This document shows, piece after piece, positions 1 through 5,796 of a DNA stretch of 5,796 bases; the stretch's first letter is position 1; the number at the start of each line of letters is the position of its first letter. The stretch is taken from NCBI GenBank assembly GCA_024762745.1, contig JANTGV010000085.1, forward strand, positions 1-5,796, written 5' to 3'. The notes under the pieces were generated by a model that was not told the origin of the DNA, did not search any database, and saw nothing but the letters and a program-made list of their open reading frames with translations. Origin of the DNA: Sulfurimonas sp. (GTDB taxonomy: Bacteria > Campylobacterota > Campylobacteria > Campylobacterales > Sulfurimonadaceae). The translations under genes and the position numbers were made by a program.

Positions 1-375
1 TATATCTTTATTGGTTTGTATAAACTTTGCGTTTACTCTGATAAGAAGCTCTTCTGGAAAAAAAGGTTTTTTAATATAGTCATCAGCACCGACCTCAAAG
101 CCTTTTGTAATAGAGTTCAAATCTACAAGGGCACTAATAAATATTGCAGGGGTCTTATCATCTGCATCTCTAAGGCTTTGTAAAAGGTCCAATCCATTTA
201 TATCTGGAACATTAATGTCAAATATGTACAAATCATACTTAATCTCATATGAAGCATCTACAGCGCCATCACCACTATCAACTAAATCTACCTCATAACC
301 GTGAGACTCTAAAAGCTCTTTTAGCGTCTCCCCAAGCTCATAGTCATCTTCAAGTAGTAGTATCCTCTTTTTCAA
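1..375 (-). CDS. Response regulator, receiver domain (3' part cut off by window edge)
   Basis: This is the N-terminal 125 residues of a two-component response regulator; the C-terminal output domain lies beyond base 1. The receiver fold is complete in its key residues: acidic pocket E9-D10-D11, phospho-acceptor D53 in FDINVPDINGLDLL, S81 at the switch position, and the Y100-I-K-K103-P104 motif with the conserved lysine and cis-proline. The motif GADDYIKKPF is typical of OmpR/PhoB-type regulators, so a winged-helix DNA-binding domain probably follows, but that is inference. The start is TTG at 375-373: an in-frame TAA lies two codons upstream, and an AAAGG ribosome binding site stands 8 bases before it. 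The gene starts 11 bp after the stop of the outer-membrane barrel gene, so the two are probably co-transcribed. A partner histidine kinase, if linked, would be further left, outside the window. The signal sensed is unknown; the neighbours suggest metal or envelope stress. Confidence 0.93.
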   Translation of the reverse strand, partial: MKKRILLLEDDYELGETLKELLESHGYEVDLVDSGDGAVDASYEIKYDLYIFDINVPDINGLDLLQSLRDADDKTPAIFISALVDLNSITKGFEVGADDYIKKPFFPEELLIRVNAKFIQTNKDI

Positions 376-383
376 ATCTTATG

Positions 384-388
384 CCTTT
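384..388 (-). promoter_or_regulatory. Ribosome binding site for the response regulator (AAAGG)
   Basis: AAAGG stands 8 bases before the TTG start at 375 and overlaps the TAA stop (389-387) of the preceding gene. It supports the TTG start and suggests translational coupling to the upstream gene. Confidence 0.55.
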
Positions 389-1196
389 AAAACAGGAAGC
401 CTAAGCGCAGAGAGAGGTAATTATCACTTGCAGTATCACTCAATCCATAAGAGTAACTAGCAGTAAGAAATCTCTCTTGGTCAATAGTATAATAACTATA
501 GACTGTAGCTGTCTCTACATCTTCAAGGCCTCTGTAAATACTATCACTCACACTATAAGAGGCACTCATGTAGAGTTTATTACTAAGATTATAGCCCAAA
601 CCTGCGTTTAAAGCATTGGTATTCTGGTACCTAATATCACCTATATCATCATCATTCACTAAAGTAAGTGCATAACCGCCAAAAATATTCATATCTTCAT
701 GAGTATAGCTTAGATTCACTGAAGCTGTATAGTCCATATTGTTATTATCAAGTTCAGTATCATAAGTCGGTAAAATAATTCCTGCACTCAAAGATATGGA
801 GAGGTTATTTACACTGTTTAGTCTGTATGAACCACCTAAGTAGGAGTCATAAAGGCCACTGTCACTATAATCATCAGCATCAGTTTTAAAGTATGAGGTT
901 GACGCTTGAAGTGAAAACTGCTTGTAGTAATAATCAACCTGCAAAGAACTTGCAAATGTATCTGTTGCATCTAAAGTGTTGAAATCTGAATCCGAGTAAC
1001 TCACTCCAACTATCACATCATACCTGTGAGGAGAGACTAGACTTTCCTTGCTACAACCATTTATATCAACCAAATCTGTAAAAAGAGTGTTTGGACATTT
1101 ATCAAAGGCATCATCAACACCATCCATGTCATTATCTATGTAAGCGTGTAAATTTATTGTTAATAGAGTTGTTATAGCGAGAAGTATTTTTTTCAT
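387..1196 (-). CDS. Outer-membrane beta-barrel protein with N-terminal thrombospondin type 3 repeat
   Basis: A 269-residue secreted protein. Residues 1-18 form a signal peptide (MKK, a hydrophobic stretch, then LHA as the cleavage site). Residues 21-48 are one thrombospondin type 3 repeat: D21, D23, D25, G26, D29 and D32 can bind calcium, followed by CP at 34-35 and a second cysteine at 48 that could pair with C34. Such repeats often precede OmpA-type domains, but no OmpA peptidoglycan-binding domain is present here. From about residue 58 the chain alternates polar and aromatic/hydrophobic residues, and about 12 beta strands can be counted by eye, with Asp/Asn-rich loops. It ends in LRLGFLF, with the terminal phenylalanine expected of a barrel inserted by the BAM machinery. 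The function is unknown: porin, adhesin or structural protein are all possible. AGGAG lies 5 bases before the ATG. The gene follows the small secreted protein by 50 bp containing a hairpin and precedes the response regulator by 11 bp. Confidence 0.88.
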   Translation of the reverse strand: MKKILLAITTLLTINLHAYIDNDMDGVDDAFDKCPNTLFTDLVDINGCSKESLVSPHRYDVIVGVSYSDSDFNTLDATDTFASSLQVDYYYKQFSLQASTSYFKTDADDYSDSGLYDSYLGGSYRLNSVNNLSISLSAGIILPTYDTELDNNNMDYTASVNLSYTHEDMNIFGGYALTLVNDDDIGDIRYQNTNALNAGLGYNLSNKLYMSASYSVSDSIYRGLEDVETATVYSYYTIDQERFLTASYSYGLSDTASDNYLSLRLGFLF

Positions 1197-1201
1197 ATGT
1201 T

Positions 1202-1206
1202 CTCCT
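1202..1206 (-). promoter_or_regulatory. Ribosome binding site for the beta-barrel gene (AGGAG)
   Basis: AGGAG lies 5 bases before the ATG at 1196. It is only 5 bases downstream of the 1212-1232 hairpin, so that structure could influence ribosome access. Confidence 0.65.
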
Positions 1207-1211
1207 AATTA

Positions 1212-1232
1212 AAGTCGCCGCAGAGGCGACTT
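1212..1232 (-). terminator. Hairpin between small secreted protein gene and barrel gene (attenuator or weak terminator)
   Basis: AAGTCGCC and GGCGACTT form a perfect 8-bp GC-rich stem around a 5-base loop. In the minus-strand transcript it begins 14 bases after the stop codon at 1247 and is followed only by TTTAATT, not a long U-tract. That suggests partial termination or a stabilising 3' end that lowers expression of the downstream barrel and regulator genes, rather than a full stop. Confidence 0.55.
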
Positions 1233-1246
1233 ATTTATATAAGGTT

Positions 1247-1681
1247 TTAGTGAGTTGGTATCGTTATGATTTTGTTTTCAGCACCGTTTCCACCACCAAT
1301 TCTACTATTCACAGTAGCTCCTGTACTATTTATAAAGTCATGAGCAGCTTGACTACCCATCTGCTTCTGATTCATCTGCTGAGTACGAACCATCTCACCT
1401 GTAGCTTCAGCTTGATTTATTCTAAGCTGTTTTCTCTCTTGAGCCTGAGTTTTAGTCATCTCGCCAGTAGCCTGCATCTTCTCTTGCATTTTAGCAACAG
1501 CCTCTTGACGCTGCTCTTGGTTCATAGTCATAAGTTGCTGTTTGAACTCATTCATAAGCTGAACTCTCTCTTGAGCCGGTGCATTTTGAATTTTTTCAAT
1601 CTGTGCATCAATTGTAGCATCAGCAGCTAAAGCCATTGTTAATGTTCCTGCTAGTAGTAGCGTTGTTGTCATTTTTTTCAT
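1247..1681 (-). CDS. Small secreted Gln/Met-rich coiled-coil protein, Spy/CpxP-like in character
   Basis: A 144-residue protein of no family I can name firmly. Residues 1-20 are a signal peptide (MKKM, hydrophobic core, ALA-A cleavage region), so it acts in the periplasm or beyond. Residues 22-110 are predicted helical and probably coiled coil, very rich in Gln (about 20) and Met (about 9), with many Glu/Lys/Arg and no Cys. The motif ATGEM-x-[KR]-TQ occurs at 71-79 and again at 93-101, a 22-residue tandem repeat. The tail from 119 is Gly/Asn-rich and non-helical. Small, helical, Met/Gln-rich periplasmic proteins such as Spy and CpxP are chaperones or stress sensors, and methionines can bind Cu(I); a similar role here is inference from composition and from the neighbouring metal permease. 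The start ATG at 1681 is chosen over an in-frame TTG at 1732 because it has AAAGGA 7 bases upstream and begins the signal peptide directly. It lies 55 bp after the permease stop, probably in the same operon. Confidence 0.82.
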   Translation of the reverse strand: MKKMTTTLLLAGTLTMALAADATIDAQIEKIQNAPAQERVQLMNEFKQQLMTMNQEQRQEAVAKMQEKMQATGEMTKTQAQERKQLRINQAEATGEMVRTQQMNQKQMGSQAAHDFINSTGATVNSRIGGGNGAENKIITIPTH

Positions 1682-1688
1682 TTTCTTT

Positions 1689-1694
1689 TCCTTT
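1689..1694 (-). promoter_or_regulatory. Ribosome binding site deciding the start of the small secreted protein (AAAGGA)
   Basis: AAAGGA lies 7 bases before the ATG at 1681. The longer reading frame beginning at TTG 1732 would put 17 charged and polar residues in front of a normal signal peptide, so the ATG is preferred. Confidence 0.65.
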
Positions 1695-1736
1695 GTTTTG
1701 ATGTTGGTATTGTCCCATACTACTGTTAGCAAAGAG

Positions 1737-2840
1737 TTAGTGCTCTCTTTTGAAGTACTCTTGTGTTAAAAAGTAAACTACAAAACTCCATAAAACTATA
1801 CTGCTTCCTATAGCAACTAATCCAGCGTGCTCTCCCATATGTACCAAAGATTTAGGGTTTACATCTATAGCATTAAATATATAATCAAGTCCTAAACCAA
1901 AGAGCAGACTCCCTACTGTTATACTTCCCAAGTAAATATAAAGAGCACGTGAGCCCAACATCTTTTTCACTACACCAATAGTCACCGTATTTGTAGCAGG
2001 TCCCGCACTTAAAAAGACAAACGCAGCTCCTGCACTTACCCCACTAAGCATTAAACCTGCAGCAATCGGTAAAGAAGATGTTGCACAGACATACATAGGA
2101 ACTGCAATAGCTATTACTATTATATATGAGAGCCACGAATACTCAACTAAAATATCACTCAGGTTTTGAGGAATCGCTACAGTTATAAGTGCCCCGATTA
2201 TCAAACCCCAAAAGAGAGGTTTCGCTATATCACCTAAAAGTGTGAAAAAAGCATAATGTAAAGCTTTAGCAAGAGAGAACGGAAGTTTTTTCTCCCCATC
2301 TTTCAAGCTAGATGAGCAACAGCTAGAAAACTCTTGAGTCTTGGAATCTAGAGAAAAGTCATTTGGCCTTACAAAAGATGTTTGAGAGTTTTCGACAACC
2401 GAAAACGCAGGTTTTTTATCTTCAACACTCTTGTCAAAAATATTAGTCAGAACTCCTGCCACCATAGCTATTATCATAGAAGTAATGACTCTGTATATTG
2501 TAAACACCCAACCAAACATTCCATAGGTGGCTAAAATAGAGTCCACTCCAGTTATAGGTGTAGAGATTAAAAAAGAGAGAGTTGCACCCTTACTCGCACC
2601 ACTTTTTTTAATACTTGTAGCAAGTGGGATAACCCCGCAAGAACAGACAGGAAGAGGAATTCCAAATATAGTTGACTTAATTACTGAACCTATACTCTCT
2701 CTACCTAGATGCTTTGTCACAATAGTCTCTGGAATTAACTCATGTAGAACACCCGCAAAAACAAGTCCAAAAAGTATGTAGGGAGCCATAGCATTACTAA
2801 GATCTATAAGCGCTTCAAAAAATAGAGTTAAATATTCCAA
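1737..2840 (-). CDS. SO_0444-family Cu/Zn efflux permease (DUF318/ArsP-type permease)
   Basis: A 367-residue inner-membrane permease of the family named after Shewanella SO_0444, which includes members linked to copper and zinc efflux; the family match is from recognition of its motifs, not a search. About 8-10 membrane segments fall in two halves (about 5-135 and 193-360) joined by a hydrophilic loop, probably cytoplasmic, at 136-192 that holds a Cys pair (C174-C175). Half one carries PVCSCG (C66, C68) and STPITG; half two carries YVCATSSLP (C252) and SAGPATNT. The halves align with an offset of 186 residues, showing an internal duplication. The cysteines in membrane segments and loop are likely metal ligands (inference). 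The start is TTG at 2840-2838, supported by AAGGAG 5 bases upstream; the next Met is residue 18, inside the first membrane segment. The length fits the family. It heads the probable operon with the secreted protein, barrel and regulator. An ArsP-like organoarsenical exporter is a less likely alternative. Confidence 0.88.
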   Translation of the reverse strand: MEYLTLFFEALIDLSNAMAPYILFGLVFAGVLHELIPETIVTKHLGRESIGSVIKSTIFGIPLPVCSCGVIPLATSIKKSGASKGATLSFLISTPITGVDSILATYGMFGWVFTIYRVITSMIIAMVAGVLTNIFDKSVEDKKPAFSVVENSQTSFVRPNDFSLDSKTQEFSSCCSSSLKDGEKKLPFSLAKALHYAFFTLLGDIAKPLFWGLIIGALITVAIPQNLSDILVEYSWLSYIIVIAIAVPMYVCATSSLPIAAGLMLSGVSAGAAFVFLSAGPATNTVTIGVVKKMLGSRALYIYLGSITVGSLLFGLGLDYIFNAIDVNPKSLVHMGEHAGLVAIGSSIVLWSFVVYFLTQEYFKREH

Positions 2841-2845
2841 GGCTA

Positions 2846-2851
2846 CTCCTT
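2846..2851 (-). promoter_or_regulatory. Ribosome binding site deciding the TTG start of the permease (AAGGAG)
   Basis: A strong AAGGAG sits 5 bases before TTG 2840. No in-frame ATG at similar spacing competes, so the non-ATG start is well supported. Confidence 0.7.
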
Positions 2852-2862
2852 ATATCCTTAGA

Positions 2863-2875
2863 TTGTATTATTATA
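2863..2875 (-). promoter_or_regulatory. Probable promoter -10 (TATAAT) for the permease operon
   Basis: TATAAT at 2875-2870, in a run of A/T, would place transcription start near 2863, giving a short leader of about 22 bases before TTG 2840. No TTGACA-like -35 is present at 17 bases; that position holds a CT-repeat. Housekeeping promoters in Campylobacterota generally lack a -35 consensus, so this is compatible with that group. Because the whole gap is AT-rich, a chance match is possible. Confidence 0.4.
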
Positions 2876-2934
2876 AAATAATATAAAATTGAGAGAGAGA
2901 AATTAAGATGAACTTGTAAGATTAAAGCAGTTGT

Positions 2935-2967
2935 TTAACGACTAGTATTTTACCTACTAGTCGTTAA
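2935..2967 (-). terminator. Perfect 13-bp-stem hairpin after the cytochrome gene
   Basis: TTAACGACTAGTA and TACTAGTCGTTAA are exact inverted copies around a 7-base loop. The hairpin begins 6 bases after the cytochrome stop codon, which is the usual position of a terminator. The minus-strand sequence after it (ACAACTGC) has no U-tract, so it may act as a 3' stabiliser or a factor-dependent terminator. It separates the cytochrome from the permease operon. A protein-binding palindrome upstream of the permease promoter is an alternative. Confidence 0.65.
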
Positions 2968-2973
2968 TACTAT

Positions 2974-5796
2974 TTAGTTAGTTTCAGTTTTTGTGAAAAC
3001 TTCTGTAACTAAATGTTTTGCAGCATCACTAGCCGCTTTATCTAAGAAACCATCAGCTGCTTCAAGGAACTGACCGTTTGCACCTTTTTGCATGTAATAC
3101 ACTTTATATGTTGTACTCACACCACTTAGACCTGAAATATCATATGTTAATGTATATGTCTCTGTCTCGTTTGGACTTAGACGTGTGTCATTTGCTACCA
3201 TATTTGAGTCAAATCCTGGTCTAACAACAAATACAGCAGGAGTACTTGAATTACCATCTAAGTCATATTTTTTACCTGTCTCATGTCCATAGATACGTGT
3301 AAATTTCTGAGTAGCATTAGAGTCAACGATAGCTGCATTAAATGCTAAACCAGTAGTTACACCACTAGTAACAGTTTGAGATTTCACTGTTGCATCAACA
3401 CCAGGTATTGGAACTTTACCAACACCACTATCACTATAAAATCTTTGTGAACTTACACTACTACCATCAAGATCATCCACTTTACCTGGGAAATCTAATG
3501 CAGCATTTCCTGCATCCACTACTGTTACTGTAGCAGGTTGTGAACTATGGAGTGTTTTCCCTTGTAATGGCGTTATACTGTTTTCTATAGTACCAAATGT
3601 CGAAGTACCATTCATTGTATCTGGTACCAACATATTACCATTACCATCTGTAACAATTACACGAGTCAGTGCTCTTCTCATAGGGTGCGCACCCGGGAAC
3701 ATATGCGCTGTTTTATTTGTAAAAGTTGTTGTAACTGTTAGCGTACTGCCACTTACACTTGTTGTTACATCTGCATTAAACCCACTCTGAATTTTCGCTG
3801 TAGCACTCGTTTTATGTCCTGTTTTACTTGCACCTAAAAATGCATGTGAATTTAACCATTTTGCTGCCACTGGATTATCTTCACCATAAGCATCTGGATC
3901 CTCTGGATCAAAATGACCAGTTAGGGCTGGATTATCTGCCAGAGTCCACAATTTGTCTGGACGTGCCCACTGATGAAGTACGGTTCCATCTATTCGCTCC
4001 ATATGACACTTTTGACATTTTGGAGATGTATCAGTATCACCTGTAGGTGTATCACTTCCTGTTGTCACTGCCATCTGTGTCGAACACAGTTCCATAAAGT
4101 GACCTGCTCCCTCTTCACCGGCTGGTACTGCTGCTCCTGCTGAACGCTGGTGACATGAAAGACAAAGCGATTTCCCACTCGCACCAAAATGATTATTTGT
4201 ATCTACATCATAATGAGGGTTTACATGGGCCGTTCTATTTGTCTCATCACTCTCATTCTCATTTGATATACCTGTCACACCATATGGTCCATAGAATGGT
4301 CCACCAGTAAAGTGAACTTTGCCATCTGTTCCATTTTTATCCTTAGCAACCATCGTATAACGTCCATCAACGGCTCTTGCAGATGTATCTGTCGCGTCTG
4401 TTTGTGTTACAGCATAATTAGCTGGCTTCTCTGGTCCCCATAGTCTAAAGAACTTGTTCATATCACCATCAGTAGCATTCTTATCATATCCCAAATTAAG
4501 TCCTAAAGCAGCTTTAAGAGGTCCATGTGGTCCTACACGCATATCTTTTTTAAGTGTATATGAGTCTCCCTCTTGCATCATTCTAGGTGTCTCTACACTA
4601 TGACAAAACGCACAGTTAATACCTTCACGATTTGCTTCATGTCCGATTTGGAATGTTGCTTTATATATCTTATCTTGTTGCGCATTTGCTGCAATAACAG
4701 CAATCTCTCCGTTAGGATTATTTACTTCATGCTCAGCTTTTAATGCAGCAAGAAGTGTTGCATCAACATTCGTTGCATCTTGTACTTCACTTACTGTAAC
4801 TTTTACATCACCTGCATAGTAAGCACCAGGAGCATGACACTTGACACATGTCTGTGCAGCACCACTAAACATATTTTTAGTTCCAACTCCAACTTCAACC
4901 TGCTGATATAGCACACCATCATCTGTTGTACCAAGATCTCCATCACTATTAGGATGTTGTCCAATTTTCGCTAAGTGTGTGCGTAAAAAGTCTTGAAATT
5001 TAGACTGAAAAATTGGATCTGTCCACGATTTTCCATGCATAGAGTCTTTCCAAGTATCATAAAGTTCATTATGACAGTTTTGACACTTCTTATCTGCACT
5101 GTCAAAAAGCGTACTTCCATATCCTGTACCTGTATGGTACTCAGCTGCTGCTGCAGACATCTCTGAAGATCTTACTTCACCTTTGTAGTCTATATAGTGT
5201 ATAGTCTCCCCTACAATAGTCTGGTCACCCAAAGATTTTGTATCATCATCTGCCGCTGCTGCAATAATCGTCTCTTCAACATGCTCTCTAGCCTCTTCTA
5301 CAGTAACAGCTTCAGGTGTAAGTCCTTCAGCTTCTAAAGCATCTATCAGCTCCTCTATACCATTTAATTTTCCACTAGTAGCATTTATCTCTACTGAAGT
5401 TGCACCATCAAGCCAAAGAGCAAGTTGCTCTTTTACTGTAGGTGTAATACTTATCCCATTGCTTGCATTCCCATCTGCATCAATAGATTGAAGCAGTGTT
5501 ATGACTTTATCATCTGTCTCAACAAACTTCTGTCCATCTTTAAAACCAGATTGCGCTCTTAGGATTAAATCACCAATCTTGAACGTAACCGTATCCCCAT
5601 CTTCGAACTCAAACGCTCCCTCTGCGTTTGTTTCTCCAGAAAGAAATCTTCCATTGCTGTATTCGACTCCTTCAACAGCAGAATCTAAATAGTAAGCAGT
5701 TGACGGTGAACTAGAGTCGCTATCACTACATGCTGAAAAACCAACACTTAACATTGAAGCCAATGCTACAGAAGTTAAAATTTTTGTATATTTCAT
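2974..5796 (-). CDS. Multihaem (five CXXCH) c-type cytochrome lipoprotein, cytochrome c554-like core
   Basis: A complete 940-residue protein whose ATG is the last codon of the window (5796-5794). Residues 1-22 are a lipoprotein signal with lipobox GFSA-C23; Ser at +2 and the Ser/Asp linker favour the outer membrane. Residues 34-130 form a haem-free domain (DSAVEGVEY, GDTVTFKIGDLIL) seen at the start of other bacterial surface lipoproteins, followed by a helical Ala/Glu-rich linker to about 185. The haem core has CXXCH at 238-242, 317-321, 395-399, 545-549 and 594-598. CHNELYDTWKDSMHG (241-255) is the CxxCH-W-S-H signature of cytochrome c554/multihaem families, with H254 a likely distal ligand. 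C571 is the only unpaired cysteine besides C23. From about 672 the chain is beta-rich and holds NKTAHMFPGAHP (694-705), a motif typical of the C-terminal domain of such cytochromes. The role is electron transfer in the periplasm or at the surface; whether it has catalytic activity (nitrogen or sulfur oxyanions) or serves extracellular electron transfer cannot be told. Haem attachment needs the cytochrome c maturation system, not seen here. Confidence 0.9.
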   Translation of the reverse strand: MKYTKILTSVALASMLSVGFSACSDSDSSSPSTAYYLDSAVEGVEYSNGRFLSGETNAEGAFEFEDGDTVTFKIGDLILRAQSGFKDGQKFVETDDKVITLLQSIDADGNASNGISITPTVKEQLALWLDGATSVEINATSGKLNGIEELIDALEAEGLTPEAVTVEEAREHVEETIIAAAADDDTKSLGDQTIVGETIHYIDYKGEVRSSEMSAAAAEYHTGTGYGSTLFDSADKKCQNCHNELYDTWKDSMHGKSWTDPIFQSKFQDFLRTHLAKIGQHPNSDGDLGTTDDGVLYQQVEVGVGTKNMFSGAAQTCVKCHAPGAYYAGDVKVTVSEVQDATNVDATLLAALKAEHEVNNPNGEIAVIAANAQQDKIYKATFQIGHEANREGINCAFCHSVETPRMMQEGDSYTLKKDMRVGPHGPLKAALGLNLGYDKNATDGDMNKFFRLWGPEKPANYAVTQTDATDTSARAVDGRYTMVAKDKNGTDGKVHFTGGPFYGPYGVTGISNENESDETNRTAHVNPHYDVDTNNHFGASGKSLCLSCHQRSAGAAVPAGEEGAGHFMELCSTQMAVTTGSDTPTGDTDTSPKCQKCHMERIDGTVLHQWARPDKLWTLADNPALTGHFDPEDPDAYGEDNPVAAKWLNSHAFLGASKTGHKTSATAKIQSGFNADVTTSVSGSTLTVTTTFTNKTAHMFPGAHPMRRALTRVIVTDGNGNMLVPDTMNGTSTFGTIENSITPLQGKTLHSSQPATVTVVDAGNAALDFPGKVDDLDGSSVSSQRFYSDSGVGKVPIPGVDATVKSQTVTSGVTTGLAFNAAIVDSNATQKFTRIYGHETGKKYDLDGNSSTPAVFVVRPGFDSNMVANDTRLSPNETETYTLTYDISGLSGVSTTYKVYYMQKGANGQFLEAADGFLDKAASDAAKHLVTEVFTKTETN

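Noticed and set aside
1234..1239. TATAAA on the minus strand as a -10 for the barrel gene
   Set aside because: Transcription would start inside the hairpin stem and there is no supporting upstream element; in such AT-rich sequence a chance match is likely.
1250..1630. Plus-strand open frame of 126 codons opposite the small secreted protein gene
   Set aside because: Ser/Leu-rich low-complexity product that mirrors the Gln/Met-rich gene on the other strand; it has no family resemblance and the minus frame has a signal peptide and ribosome binding site.
1682..1732. Upstream extension of the small secreted protein to a TTG at 1732
   Set aside because: It would add 17 mostly polar residues before a normal signal peptide, and the internal ATG has a well-placed ribosome binding site.
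2527..2781. Plus-strand open frame of 84 codons inside the permease gene
   Set aside because: Lies entirely opposite the conserved PVCSCG/STPITG region of the permease; a shadow frame.
3828..4046. Plus-strand open frame of 72 codons inside the cytochrome gene
   Set aside because: Opposite conserved haem-core coding sequence, with no recognisable domain.
4079..4090. Cys571 of the cytochrome as part of a sixth, altered haem site
   Set aside because: No second cysteine or following histidine lies at any usual spacing (CX2-4CH); it is a lone cysteine.
5501..5692. Plus-strand open frame of 63 codons inside the cytochrome N-terminal region
   Set aside because: Shadow of the lipoprotein N-terminal domain on the minus strand.

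Overview
The window is AT-rich and all of its genes lie on the minus strand, so it reads from right to left. The gene set and style suggest a free-living member of the Campylobacterota (Sulfurimonas/Sulfuricurvum/Arcobacter-like). The signs are a multihaem c-type lipoprotein cytochrome, an SO_0444-type metal permease, short AT-rich intergenic gaps, promoters with a TATAAT-like -10 but no -35 consensus, and TTG starts. This taxonomic placement is inference; no marker gene is present.

Layout in transcription order: (1) 5796-2974, a complete 940-residue outer-membrane-type lipoprotein with five CXXCH haem sites, flanked by a haem-free N-terminal domain and a beta-rich C-terminal domain. Its start codon is the last base triplet of the window, so its promoter and ribosome binding site are outside. 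(2) 2967-2935, a perfect 13-bp-stem hairpin just after its stop codon. (3) A 133-bp gap with a probable promoter, then 2840-1737, a two-fold-repeat permease of the SO_0444 Cu/Zn efflux family starting at TTG. (4) 1681-1247, a small secreted Gln/Met-rich coiled-coil protein with a 22-residue internal repeat, resembling Spy/CpxP-type periplasmic proteins in character only. (5) 1232-1212, a GC-rich hairpin, a likely attenuator or partial terminator. (6) 1196-387, an outer-membrane beta-barrel protein with an N-terminal thrombospondin type 3 calcium-binding repeat. (7) 375-1, the receiver domain of a response regulator, cut off by the window edge, also starting at TTG.

The last four genes are separated by 55, 50 and 11 bp and probably form one transcription unit. 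Together they look like an envelope or metal-stress module: a permease that exports Cu/Zn from the cytoplasm, a small periplasmic protein that could buffer metal or protect proteins, an outer-membrane barrel, and a regulator that may control them. The cytochrome upstream is probably a separate unit for periplasmic or surface electron transfer; its redox partner cannot be told from the sequence. No RNA gene, insertion sequence, CRISPR array or origin was seen, and no gene-free stretch exceeds 300 bases.
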